Both the position numbers and the translations under genes were made by a program. The notes under the pieces were generated by a model. That model was not told where the DNA came from. It worked only from the letters and a program-made list of their open reading frames with translations, and searched no databases. DNA of 35,909 nt from Desulfuromonadaceae bacterium (GTDB lineage Bacteria; Desulfobacterota; Desulfuromonadia; Desulfuromonadales; JAAYDE01). The stretch covers positions 1 through 35,909 of the forward strand of contig JAAZDE010000023.1 in NCBI GenBank assembly GCA_012512925.1, read 5' to 3'. Shown one piece after another: positions 11,808 to 20,819 of this stretch (position 1 is the stretch's first letter; every line of letters starts with the position of its first letter).

Positions 11808-14210
11808 TTAGCGGAGATTTTCCATATCGAGACGGAAAAAGTCTCTGGCTCGAAGGGTGGATTCATCAAGGGCGAAACGGGAGGGAGCGGTGCCGGGAGC
11901 GAAGGCCTCCACCGTCAGTGATCCACTGTCTTCCGGCGTCAGCAGGCCGGTTGTGGGATCGACGGGGCGGAATTCGATGGTATCGGGAACGGCAAATTGA
12001 CGGACCGGCAGGTCCTTGACCGCTTCCTTCATGAAGGCGACCCAGGCGGGCGCGGCGGCTCTGGAGCCGGTTTCTCCCTTGCCGAGGGGTTCCCCCTGGT
12101 CGAAACCGATCCAGCTGACCGCCACCAGTTGGGGCACAAAGCCTGCGAACCAGGCGTCTTTCAAATCATTGGTAGTGCCGGTTTTTGCCGCCGCAGGACG
12201 TTTCAATGCCTTGGCGCGGCTTCCCGTTCCCTCCCTTACCACGCTTTCCATCAGATTGGTGACCAGGTAGGCCGTCTCGGGTGAAAGAACCCGTTCCCTT
12301 TTTACCTCGATGAGCCGCTGCCCCTCTCCTGGACCGTTGGGGAAATCGGCGGGGTCCGTCGATTCCAGAACCTGACCGTTCCGATCGAGGATCTTGACGA
12401 TGTAGCTGGGAGTGATTCTGATACCACCGTTGGCGAAGACGCTGAAAGCGGTGGCCAGTTCCATGGGAGAAAGCGCCGAAGAGCCCAGGGCCATGGTCAG
12501 ATCCTTGAAGATCGGCGATTCGATACCCAACTTGGCGGCATAATTGGCGGCGTAATTAACCCCGATGTCCTGAAGTATTTTGATGGTGACCACGTTGTAG
12601 GAATGGGTCAAGGCCTTACGGAGGGTAGTCGGTCCGGAAAAACGCTGGCTGTAGTTCTGGGGCTTCCATGTAACGATTTTGCCGCCCGGTTTTCTCTCCT
12701 TGAAGACGATGGGGGTGTCCAGAATAATGCTGGCCGGGGTGTATCCTTTGTCGAGGGCGGCGGCATACAGAATCGGCTTGAATGCCGAGCCTGGCTGGCG
12801 GTAACCCTGCACCACCCGATTGAATTGGCTCTCGGCAAAATCGTAGCCGCCCACCATCGCCTTGATCTGGCCATTGGCGGGGTCGAGGGCGACCAGACAG
12901 CTTTGGGCATCGGGGCGCTGCTCAAGGCGCAGCAGAGGACGGTCTTCTCCGCTGGTCTTTACAATCCGGACCAGGATCAGCGCCCCCGGGGGGAGCCAAA
13001 CCGTGTTACGGTTTCGGTCGAGGCGGAAAGGAGCACCCTCTTTGGCCAGGCCCAGGACGCCGGCCCATGGCGTCGACTTTTCCCCCAGGTAACCCTGGAA
13101 GGGACCGAAACGAACGAGAAGGCCTGTTTTGTCGCTTCCTGTGACCACCCCTTCGACGATGGAGCCTTCCTGGGGAGGCTGGTTCCAGGAGCTCTTCTGC
13201 GCCGCCAGAAAGATTTCGGTTTCGGTAGGGGTCAGAATGTTTTCTGGGCCCCGGTAGCCGTGACGCCGATCATAGTCCTCTAGGTTTAATCGAACCGCCT
13301 GCCGTGCGGCCCGCTGCATATGGATATCCAGGGTGGTAAAAACCTTGAGGCCCCCTTGGTAGAGGAGTTCCTCCCCATAGGTTTGTTCGAGGTAGCGTCG
13401 GACCTGTTCGCTGAAATAAGGGGCGGGATTTTTGTCGTCGCCGGCTGAGCGGGGCTGCAGCGTCAGTTCGGCAAGGGCCGCCTCCTCGGCTTCGGCGGCG
13501 GTGATATAACCCTCCTTGGCCATGCGGCCGAGAACGTATCTCTGGCGTTCTCTGGCCCGTTGCAGGTTTCGGTAGGGGGAATAACGGCTCGGCGCCTGGG
13601 GCAGTCCGGCCAGCAGGGCACACTCCGCCAGGGTAAGCTGGTTGACCGGCTTGCCGAAATAGGTCTGGGAGGCGGCTTCTACTCCATAGGAGGCGTGACC
13701 GAGATAAATCTGATTCAGATAGAGATAGAGAATCCCTTCCTTGCTCAGTGCGTTTTCCATGCGCCAGGCGAGGATGGCTTCCTTGAATTTTCGGGTGAAG
13801 GTCTTTTCCGGGGAGAGCAGGAGGCTTTTAGCGACCTGCTGGGTTATTGTGCTTCCCCCCTGGCGGATGCCTCCGGCCCGGACGTTTTTCAGCGCCGCCC
13901 GCAAAATCGATAGAAAATTGATCCCCCGATGCTGAAAGAAGTGGGCGTCCTCCGCGGCGACGAAAGCTTGAATCAGGTGTGGCGGCATCGAGGTAACAGG
14001 AACCACGATACGTCGCTCGTGGGCGTATTCGGCCAGGACCCGACCGTCAAAGCTGTAGACGGAAGTGATGATGGGGGGACTGTAATCCTCCAGGGTGTCG
14101 ACACGGGGAAGGGATGAGGAAAAATAGAAGTAAGCGGAGGCGAGGGCCAGAATCGCCAATAGCGAAGCTGCCGATGCCAGCAGGAGGAAATTGCGCAGCA
14201 ATTTTTTCAT
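11808..14210 (-). CDS. mrcA: Penicillin-binding protein 1A (transglycosylase/transpeptidase)
   Basis: MKKLLRNFLLLASAASLLAILALA TM segment; GT51 motifs EDAHFFQHRGI and RQGGSTITQQVAKSL; transpeptidase motifs QPGSAFKPILY, SYN (THSYNVV), AAKTGTT. Start at 14210 preferred over the longer ORF. Confidence 0.95.
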   Translation of the reverse strand: MKKLLRNFLLLASAASLLAILALASAYFYFSSSLPRVDTLEDYSPPIITSVYSFDGRVLAEYAHERRIVVPVTSMPPHLIQAFVAAEDAHFFQHRGINFLSILRAALKNVRAGGIRQGGSTITQQVAKSLLLSPEKTFTRKFKEAILAWRMENALSKEGILYLYLNQIYLGHASYGVEAASQTYFGKPVNQLTLAECALLAGLPQAPSRYSPYRNLQRARERQRYVLGRMAKEGYITAAEAEEAALAELTLQPRSAGDDKNPAPYFSEQVRRYLEQTYGEELLYQGGLKVFTTLDIHMQRAARQAVRLNLEDYDRRHGYRGPENILTPTETEIFLAAQKSSWNQPPQEGSIVEGVVTGSDKTGLLVRFGPFQGYLGEKSTPWAGVLGLAKEGAPFRLDRNRNTVWLPPGALILVRIVKTSGEDRPLLRLEQRPDAQSCLVALDPANGQIKAMVGGYDFAESQFNRVVQGYRQPGSAFKPILYAAALDKGYTPASIILDTPIVFKERKPGGKIVTWKPQNYSQRFSGPTTLRKALTHSYNVVTIKILQDIGVNYAANYAAKLGIESPIFKDLTMALGSSALSPMELATAFSVFANGGIRITPSYIVKILDRNGQVLESTDPADFPNGPGEGQRLIEVKRERVLSPETAYLVTNLMESVVREGTGSRAKALKRPAAAKTGTTNDLKDAWFAGFVPQLVAVSWIGFDQGEPLGKGETGSRAAAPAWVAFMKEAVKDLPVRQFAVPDTIEFRPVDPTTGLLTPEDSGSLTVEAFAPGTAPSRFALDESTLRARDFFRLDMENLR

Positions 14211-14379
14211 GGGATTGGGAACACTATTGTTTATGGGAAGGGGCAAATAATGGCTATTAATAACACAGGGAACGACAGGCGGCAAATATTTTGCCGTTTA
14301 CCAATCGGGATGTTATAGTCGATGACAGAAGAAGTTTTAATTTTTGAAGCTGATTTGCATGGTTGAGATGTTTTCATTG

Positions 14380-14397
14380 CCCATTTTCGGAAATGGG
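14380..14397 (+). promoter_or_regulatory. Hairpin just upstream of the cytochrome start codon
   Basis: CCCATTT (14380-14386), TCGG loop, AAATGGG (14391-14397). The 3' arm runs into the G-rich putative ribosome-binding site before ATG 14403. Confidence 0.4.
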
Positions 14398-14402
14398 GGG
14401 GA

Positions 14403-14741
14403 ATGATGAAAAAGTGGATGGGGGGGGTGCTGGTCTTCTATTTTGTGATCCTCGGCTGCGCCATGCTGGGCAGTTGGAGAGCGATTCCACCTCCCGGCGG
14501 CTGTGAACAGTGCCACAAGGAGCCGATTTCAGCCAACTGGCAGGTGGCCTACGCCCCGGCCATCATCAGCACCGAAAGGGGGGTGGAGTCCTGGCAGGGA
14601 CCTGAATCGGTCCTTCCCCCCGAGCCGTCCCCTCTGGAACAGAAAAAAATTACCGAACAGCAGTGTTTTCGCTGCCACAAAAGTCCCAACCACGCCCATA
14701 AGGAGTATCGCGGCAACTATCATCATAAGTCGCTTTTTTAA
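14403..14741 (+). CDS. Small diheme c-type cytochrome, putative lipoprotein
   Basis: 112 aa. Two CXXCH motifs (CEQCH, CFRCH). N-terminal hydrophobic signal with lipobox-like ILGC. Confidence 0.8.
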   Translation: MMKKWMGGVLVFYFVILGCAMLGSWRAIPPPGGCEQCHKEPISANWQVAYAPAIISTERGVESWQGPESVLPPEPSPLEQKKITEQQCFRCHKSPNHAHKEYRGNYHHKSLF

Positions 14742-14791
14742 ATCGCATCTGTGGCCCATTCATCCGATGCCGTTTGCGAAGGGATGTTGTC

Positions 14792-16222
14792 ATGAATCGC
14801 CGCACCAAGATCGTCGCCACGTTAGGCCCGGCCACTGAGAACCCCGAAATGATCCGTTCTTTGATGGACGCGGGGGTGGATGTCTTCCGGCTCAATTTTT
14901 CTCATGGCACCAGGGAACAAAAAGCTGAACTCATCTCCATCATCCGCCGGGAGTCGGACAACCGGCTGCAGGCGGTCGCCATCCTCGGTGATCTGCAGGG
15001 ACCCAAGATTCGTTCCGGTCTGATGGAAAACGGCCGTCTGGAGTTGATCCGGGGGAGCGAAGTGACCATCACCATCCGCGACGTTGTCGGCAGGGGCTAT
15101 CTCTTTTCTACGACATACCCCGGCTTGGTGGGGGATGTCGTCGCCGGGGACACAATTCTTCTCGATGACGGCAACCTGGAACTGACCGTACTCGAGGTGG
15201 GCAAAGAAGAGGTGCGCTGCCGGGTCGAGGTGGGCGGCACACTGCGCGACCGCAAGGGGATCAATCTCCCCGGCAGCCGGGTATCGGCGCCGGCGGTCAC
15301 CGACAAGGATAAAAAGGATCTGGAATTCTGCCTGGCCCAAAAGGTCGATTACATCGGCCAGTCCTTCGTCCGCAGGGCCAAGGACGTGCGGGAACTGAAG
15401 GTGCTGATTCACCAGTTGGGGGCCGTCACCCCGGTCATCGCCAAAATAGAGAAACCCCAGGCGCTGGAGGATTTCGACGCCATTCTGGCCGAGGTCGACG
15501 GGATCATGGTGGCGCGCGGCGATTTGGGGGTGGAGATGCGACCGGAAAAGATCCCTTTGATCCAGAAAAGGATTATCCACAGCTGCAATCTGGCCGGCAA
15601 ACCGGTCATTACCGCCACCCAGATGCTCGAGAGCATGATCGGCAACCCGCGTCCCACCCGGGCCGAGACCTCCGATATTCCCAACGCCATTCTCGACGGC
15701 AGCGACGCCGTGATGCTGTCGGGTGAAACGGCGGTCGGCAAATACCCGCTGGAAGCGGTCAGGATGATGGGACGGGTAGCCGACGACGTGGAAAGGGAGC
15801 CCATCCTCAGGCAACGGATCTTTCATCCCCCGACAGATGCCGCTGGGGAGGAGCGCAGCCTTTCGGAAATCATTGCTGAAGCCGCCTGCGATGTCGCCCA
15901 AAATGTCGGCGCCGCCGCCATCCTGACCTTTACTCAGACCGGCCGCACCGCCGCACTGGTGGCCAAGTACCGGCCCGCTCTGCCGATTTTCGCGGTGACG
16001 CCGTCGCCGGAAGTGCGCCGATGGCTGGTCCTCTTCCGCGGCGTGCGCTCCATGCAGGTCTGCGCCGAAGGAGGTACCGAGATTCAGCTTGCCTCGGTGG
16101 CCAAGGCGGCCCTGGAGACGGGGCGCCTGCGTGCCGGGGATGTGGTGGTGATCGTCATGGGCAGCCCGGTTTCCGCCGCCGGCACCACCAACCTGATCAA
16201 GGTGCAGAAGTTGGAGGGGTAA
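14792..16222 (+). CDS. pyk: Pyruvate kinase
   Basis: MNRRTKIVATLGPATENPEMIRSLMDAGVDVFRLNFSHG, GDLQGPKIRSG, MVARGDLGVE, ATQMLESMI, SDAVMLSGETAVGKYP. Start at 14792 preferred over 14774. Confidence 0.97.
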   Translation: MNRRTKIVATLGPATENPEMIRSLMDAGVDVFRLNFSHGTREQKAELISIIRRESDNRLQAVAILGDLQGPKIRSGLMENGRLELIRGSEVTITIRDVVGRGYLFSTTYPGLVGDVVAGDTILLDDGNLELTVLEVGKEEVRCRVEVGGTLRDRKGINLPGSRVSAPAVTDKDKKDLEFCLAQKVDYIGQSFVRRAKDVRELKVLIHQLGAVTPVIAKIEKPQALEDFDAILAEVDGIMVARGDLGVEMRPEKIPLIQKRIIHSCNLAGKPVITATQMLESMIGNPRPTRAETSDIPNAILDGSDAVMLSGETAVGKYPLEAVRMMGRVADDVEREPILRQRIFHPPTDAAGEERSLSEIIAEAACDVAQNVGAAAILTFTQTGRTAALVAKYRPALPIFAVTPSPEVRRWLVLFRGVRSMQVCAEGGTEIQLASVAKAALETGRLRAGDVVVIVMGSPVSAAGTTNLIKVQKLEG

Positions 16223-16333
16223 TTCCTGCCTTGCCATGACCTGCCCTTCGGCCGGTATTTTTCTGTTGCTCCATTCCCTTTTTACTCTCTTGAATTTCCC
16301 CGTCGTTGCGCGCAGAATGCCTCCTTTCCGGTT

Positions 16334-16362
16334 TGAAATTTTTCCGCTGCGGTCGTAAAATC
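16334..16362 (+). promoter_or_regulatory. Predicted sigma-70 promoter upstream of queC
   Basis: TTGAAA (16334-16339), 17-nt spacer, TAAAAT (16357-16362); queC ATG at 16413. Confidence 0.5.
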
Positions 16363-16412
16363 GGCCCTATGTCGGGCGCAGACAGTCCGCTGTCCCTTCG
16401 AAAGCATTTTCC

Positions 16413-17114
16413 ATGACCAAAAAAGCGGTGGTTTTGTACAGCGGTGGGCTCGATTCCACCACCTGTCTGGCGGTGGCCAGAAGCGAGGGTTTCCAGCCGT
16501 ATGCCCTGAGTTTCCGCTACGGCCAGCGCCATTGCGTGGAAATTGAGAAGGCCGTGCGCAACGCGCCGCTGGCAGGGGCGGCGGAACACCGCATCGTCGA
16601 TCTCGATCTGCGCGCCATCGGCGGCAGTGCCTTGACCAGCGACCTGGCGGTACCCAAAAACCACCTCGGCGACGATGCCATCCCGGTCACCTATGTGCCC
16701 GCCCGCAACACCATATTTCTCGCCGTGGCGCTGGGATGGGCGGAGGTGCTGGGCACTTTCGACATCTTTATCGGCGTCAACGCCGTCGACTACTCCGGTT
16801 ATCCCGATTGCCGTCCGCAATTCATCGCCGCTTTTGAAAAGATGGCCGATCTGGCGACCCGGGCCGGGGTCGAAGGGAAGGGTAGGTACCGGATCCACAC
16901 CCCGTTGATCGATCTCAGCAAGGGGGAAATTGTTCGCCTCGCCGCCGGTTTGGGGGTTGACTTCACCCTGACCCATTCCTGTTACGATCCCGATCCCCAG
17001 GGACGAGCCTGTGGCGCCTGCGATTCCTGCCTGTTGCGTCTCAAGGGATTCAGGGAAGCGGGAATAAAGGATCCGCTTCCCTATGTGAAGGGAAGAATTC
17101 GTTTGGATGATTAA
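16413..17114 (+). CDS. queC: 7-cyano-7-deazaguanine synthase
   Basis: PP-loop [39 protein letters not shown], zinc ligands [14 protein letters not shown]. Confidence 0.96.
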   Translation: MTKKAVVLYSGGLDSTTCLAVARSEGFQPYALSFRYGQRHCVEIEKAVRNAPLAGAAEHRIVDLDLRAIGGSALTSDLAVPKNHLGDDAIPVTYVPARNTIFLAVALGWAEVLGTFDIFIGVNAVDYSGYPDCRPQFIAAFEKMADLATRAGVEGKGRYRIHTPLIDLSKGEIVRLAAGLGVDFTLTHSCYDPDPQGRACGACDSCLLRLKGFREAGIKDPLPYVKGRIRLDD

Positions 17115-17293
17115 ATGTTAAAAAAGTATTTTGAGGCTCCTGCCGGCCTATTCACACGATCCCTTGCGAAGGGAATGATCGGAACTTTAAATAGATGACT
17201 TGAGTCTTTTCCTATAGTTAATATCCTATTGATAATATTATAAAAAAAGGAAGTGGCAATAAGGGGGGCTGCTTGTCGAAAAAGGCTGCCGGA

Positions 17294-17330
17294 CTGTGGA
17301 TAAACCTGTGGAAACAGTGGATAAACTTTT
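17294..17330. promoter_or_regulatory. DnaA-box array B upstream of the DUF2064-type gene
   Basis: CTGTGGATAAACCTGTGGAAACAGTGGATAAACTTTT. Boxes TGTGGATAA 17295-17303, TGTGGAAAC 17307-17315, AGTGGATAA 17316-17324. Near-copy of 11047-11082. Confidence 0.6.
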
Positions 17331-17333
17331 GAG

Positions 17334-18017
17334 ATGATGGTGTCTTGGGTTAAAACTGACAGCAGCCGCAGGAAGGTGTTGGGGGTGTTTGCCCGGGAGC
17401 CGCTTCCCGGGCGGGTAAAAACCCGTCTTTCGCCCCCTCTCAGCGCAATCGAGGCGGCGGAATTTTATCGCCTCAGCCTTCAGGAGACCGTCGACAGGAT
17501 GTCCCTGGCCGGATTCGATCCGGTCATTTTTTTTGCCGGCGGCAAGGACTATTTCCGCCAAGCCTTCCCCGCTCTTCTCCTGGTGGAGCAAAGGGAAGGG
17601 GATCTCGGCGCTCGTCTGGACCAGGCGTTGGCGGAGGGATTTGCCGCGGGAGCGGAGGCTCTGGTCCTCATCGGCAGCGATTCTCCCGACATCCCGGTGC
17701 GGTTGGTGGAGGAAGCTTTCGAGTCCCTCAGCGAGGCCGAGGCGGTAGTGGCCCCCGCCGTTGACGGTGGCTATGTTCTGATCGGGGAGAGGCGCCATTG
17801 CCCGGCCCTGTTCCGGGAGGTGCCATGGGGCGGGGCGCGGGTGATGGAGGTGACGCGGAACATTGCCCGCCGTGAAAAAGTGCGCCTAGCCGAGTTGGCG
17901 GAGTGGGATGATGTTGACGATTGGCCCTCGCTGGTGAGGTTTCTGCGACGATCGCCGGGTTTGGCCTCAGCCCGCTATGTCGGCGGTTTGAAATCGGTCA
18001 TGGCCCGGGAAGAGTGA
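17334..18017 (+). CDS. TIGR04282/DUF2064-type glycosyltransferase-like protein
   Basis: LGVFAREPLPGRVKTRLSPPLS, LIGSDSPDIP, VDGGYVLIG motifs of this family. Confidence 0.85.
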   Translation: MMVSWVKTDSSRRKVLGVFAREPLPGRVKTRLSPPLSAIEAAEFYRLSLQETVDRMSLAGFDPVIFFAGGKDYFRQAFPALLLVEQREGDLGARLDQALAEGFAAGAEALVLIGSDSPDIPVRLVEEAFESLSEAEAVVAPAVDGGYVLIGERRHCPALFREVPWGGARVMEVTRNIARREKVRLAELAEWDDVDDWPSLVRFLRRSPGLASARYVGGLKSVMAREE

Positions 18018-18031
18018 GAGAGGAGTCTGAC

Positions 18032-18655
18032 GTGCCTCATGCGGTTTCCTTGAAGCTGGCCGCCATCTATGGCAGTCCGCGGCGCCTGGGGAACACCTCG
18101 CGCCTGTTGAAGCAGGCGGTGGCCGGGGCTGGCGGGGCCGGCGCAACGGTGGAGGAGGTATTTCTTCGCGACCTGAACATTTCCCCCTGTATGGAGGAGG
18201 ACGGTTGCCACGGCACCGGGCGTTGCCTCATCGACGATGATTTCCAGAAGGTTTATGATCTGCTGGAAGAATGTGACGGGGTTCTGCTGGCATCACCGCT
18301 TTTTTTCGGCTCGGTCTCGGCCCAAGCCAAGATTCTCATCGATCGTTGCCAATGTTTCTGGGTGCGCAAATACCTTCTGGGAAAAGGCCGGAGCGGATTG
18401 ACCGAAAGGCCGCGATTGGGCCTTTTCGTTTCGGCGGCGGCCCGACGGGAGCGGGGTGATCTTTTTGATGGGGCGGTGCGCACCGTGCGCTACTTTTTCG
18501 ACGCCCTTGACGTCACCCTGTGGAAAACTCTTCTTTGTCCTGGTCTGGAGAAGGATGACGATGTCCTCGCCCGTGACGATTTTTTGCAGGAAGCCCACGG
18601 TGTCGGAGTTCTCCTGGTGGAGGAACTTCAAAAGAGCCTGGCCGGGAGACGGTGA
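18032..18655 (+). CDS. Flavodoxin-like / NAD(P)H-dependent FMN reductase family protein
   Basis: LAAIYGSPRRLGNTSRLL (flavin phosphate-binding loop) and GVLLASPLFFGSVSAQAKILIDR. GTG start at 18032. Confidence 0.8.
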   Translation: MPHAVSLKLAAIYGSPRRLGNTSRLLKQAVAGAGGAGATVEEVFLRDLNISPCMEEDGCHGTGRCLIDDDFQKVYDLLEECDGVLLASPLFFGSVSAQAKILIDRCQCFWVRKYLLGKGRSGLTERPRLGLFVSAAARRERGDLFDGAVRTVRYFFDALDVTLWKTLLCPGLEKDDDVLARDDFLQEAHGVGVLLVEELQKSLAGRR

Positions 18656-18710
18656 ATTGTCTGTCGCCCTGTTGCTGACTCTGATGAATACAGGAAGAAA
18701 AGGTTAGAAG

Positions 18711-19625
18711 ATGTTTGCCCACCCTTTGCTGCCTACCTTAAGCCTGGTCCTGGCCATGTTGCTCTGGGCCAGTTCCTTTATCGCTCTGAAGCTGGCTTTC
18801 CAGTTCTACCATCCGATGTGGGTCATTTTCGGCCGCATGGCGGTGGCCAGCCTGGTTTTTCTCTTTTGGCTCCCGCTTTTCCGCACCATTCGCTTCCGCC
18901 GCCAGGATCTGCCGATTCTGGCCGGGATGGCCTTGTGTGAGCCCTGTCTTTATTTCCTTCTGGAAGCCAAAGCCCTGGAGAACACCAGTGCCTCTCAGGC
19001 CGGCCTGATCACCACCCTGATGCCGCTGATGGTGGCGGTGGGGGCGGCACTGGTTTTTAAGGAGCGGCTGACCAAGCGGGCCCTGGCCGGTTTTGTCGTG
19101 GCCATCGCCGGCGCCGGCCTGTTGAGTGTCGGCGGGGTGGCCACAGCCAGTGCCCCGAACCCATTGCTGGGAAACCTCTGTGAGTTTCTGGCCATGATCT
19201 GCGCCACCGGCTATACCCTTTTGCTGAAACGGTTGTCCTCCTATTACTCGCCCTTTTTTCTGACCGCCTTCCAGGCCTTCGTGGGAAGCTTCTTTTTTTT
19301 CCCTTTTCTTTTTCTGCCGGGAACAGTTGCTCCGGCCGGATTTTCACCGGTGTCGGCTTTTGCCGTCGTCTACCTGGGGGTTTTCGTCACCCTGGGGGCT
19401 TACGGGCTTTTCAATTACGCCGTCAGCCTCATTCCAGCCGGCCAGGCGGCGGCCTTTGTCAATCTGATCCCGGTCCTGACTTTGCTGCTGGCCTGGCTGA
19501 TTCTCGGGGAGCATCTGACCCTCATCCAGTACCTGGCCGGTGGACTGGTCTTCTGTGGGGTTTTTCTGAGTCAGGAGCGAGTTTCCGAAGCGCAACCGCA
19601 GAAAACTGTCGAATCTCTGGGATAG
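18711..19625 (+). CDS. EamA/DMT family transporter
   Basis: Multi-TM protein with two EamA-like repeats (LLWASSFIALKLAF ... NLIPVLTLLLAWLILGEHLTLIQYLAGGLVFCGVFL). Confidence 0.88.
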   Translation: MFAHPLLPTLSLVLAMLLWASSFIALKLAFQFYHPMWVIFGRMAVASLVFLFWLPLFRTIRFRRQDLPILAGMALCEPCLYFLLEAKALENTSASQAGLITTLMPLMVAVGAALVFKERLTKRALAGFVVAIAGAGLLSVGGVATASAPNPLLGNLCEFLAMICATGYTLLLKRLSSYYSPFFLTAFQAFVGSFFFFPFLFLPGTVAPAGFSPVSAFAVVYLGVFVTLGAYGLFNYAVSLIPAGQAAAFVNLIPVLTLLLAWLILGEHLTLIQYLAGGLVFCGVFLSQERVSEAQPQKTVESLG

Positions 19626-19657
19626 TAGGTTATTTTAGAGGCTTTTCCCCGGTGGCG

Positions 19658-19686
19658 TTGACTTGGAACGCTGTATATTGAATAAT
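19658..19686 (+). promoter_or_regulatory. Predicted sigma-70 promoter of the tol-pal operon
   Basis: TTGACT (19658-19663), 17-nt spacer, AATAAT (19681-19686), upstream of tolQ. Confidence 0.5.
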
Positions 19687-19729
19687 CAGTTGAAAATCAA
19701 AACAAACTATCCTTAGCAGAGGGAATACC

Positions 19730-20395
19730 TTGGAAATCATTTTGGGAGCAGGTCCGGTCGTCAAGGTGGTTATGGCCATTCTGGTCTATCTTTCTGTCGT
19801 ATCCTGGACCATTATCTTTTATAAGTGGCGGATAGTCGGCAGGGCCATGAAAATGTCCAATCGCTTTCTGGAATTCTTCTGGAGCAAGAAGCATTTCGAA
19901 ACCATCAGCCAGAACCTTAAGAGCTATGCGGCCTCTCCCCTTAGTGTGCTGTTCCGGGAAGGTTACCAGGAACTGATCCGCGCCAAACGCAGCCAGGAGC
20001 AGAGCAACGGAACCGAGTCCTTTCCGGTCGGCAGCGACTACATCGCCCGTGTTCTGCGCCGGGCCACCACCAGCGAAACCCAGAGGCTGGAAAGATTCCT
20101 GCCTTTTCTGGCCACCACCGGTTCCACGGCCCCTTTCATCGGGCTGTTCGGCACCGTCTGGGGGATCATGGATTCCTTTCACAGTATCGGCCAGTCGGGG
20201 AGCGCCTCCCTGGCGGTGGTGGCTCCGGGGATCTCTGAAGCGCTGGTGGCGACCGCCATCGGACTGGTAGCGGCGATTCCGGCGGTGGTCGGCTACAACC
20301 ATTTTTCCCACAAGGTCGATGTGCTCAGTGGCGAGATGGACAATTTCAGCCAGGAATTTCTGAACATCGTGGAACGGATGCAGCGGAGAGGCTGA
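19730..20395 (+). CDS. tolQ: TolQ proton channel protein
   Basis: MotA/TolQ/ExbB motifs (FLPFLATTGSTAPFIGLFGTVWGIMDSF, EALVATAIGLVAAIPAVVGYN). TTG start. Followed by tolR. Confidence 0.94.
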   Translation: MEIILGAGPVVKVVMAILVYLSVVSWTIIFYKWRIVGRAMKMSNRFLEFFWSKKHFETISQNLKSYAASPLSVLFREGYQELIRAKRSQEQSNGTESFPVGSDYIARVLRRATTSETQRLERFLPFLATTGSTAPFIGLFGTVWGIMDSFHSIGQSGSASLAVVAPGISEALVATAIGLVAAIPAVVGYNHFSHKVDVLSGEMDNFSQEFLNIVERMQRRG

Positions 20396-20396
20396 G

Positions 20397-20819
20397 GTGG
20401 AAGTAGGAACCCGCCATAGCGGCTCGCGCCGCGCCATTTCCCAGATCAACGTGACCCCCTTTGTGGATGTCATGCTGGTGCTGCTGATCATTTTCATGGT
20501 GACGGCGCCGATGCTGGAGACCGGTGTCGAGGTCAACCTTCCCGAGGTTGAACACTCCCCCGGCCTTCCCGAATCGAAGGAGCCGCTGGTGGTGACGGTG
20601 GACAAAAAGGGAGAGATTACCATCGGCAGGACTGCTGTGGAAAATCCCGCCAAACTGACCCCCGTGGTCCGTCAGATGCTCCAGAACCGCAAAGGCAAGG
20701 AGGTTTTCCTGGAAGCCGACCGCGATGTCCCCTACGGCAAAGTGGTGCAGGTTCTGGCGGCGATCAAGAAGGCCGGGGTCGAGCGCCTCGGCATGGTTTC
20801 CCAGGAACCCCGTCCATGA
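20397..20819 (+). CDS. tolR: TolR (ExbD/TolR family)
   Basis: QINVTPFVDVMLVLLIIFMVTAPML. GTG start; position in tol cluster. Confidence 0.94.
   Translation: MEVGTRHSGSRRAISQINVTPFVDVMLVLLIIFMVTAPMLETGVEVNLPEVEHSPGLPESKEPLVVTVDKKGEITIGRTAVENPAKLTPVVRQMLQNRKGKEVFLEADRDVPYGKVVQVLAAIKKAGVERLGMVSQEPRP

Noticed and set aside
14822-16237. 471-aa ORF opposite pyk
   Set aside because: Antisense shadow ORF of pyruvate kinase.
16223-16412. preQ1-type riboswitch upstream of queC
   Set aside because: No recognisable preQ1 aptamer sequence; only a promoter-like TTGAAA-17-TAAAAT was found.
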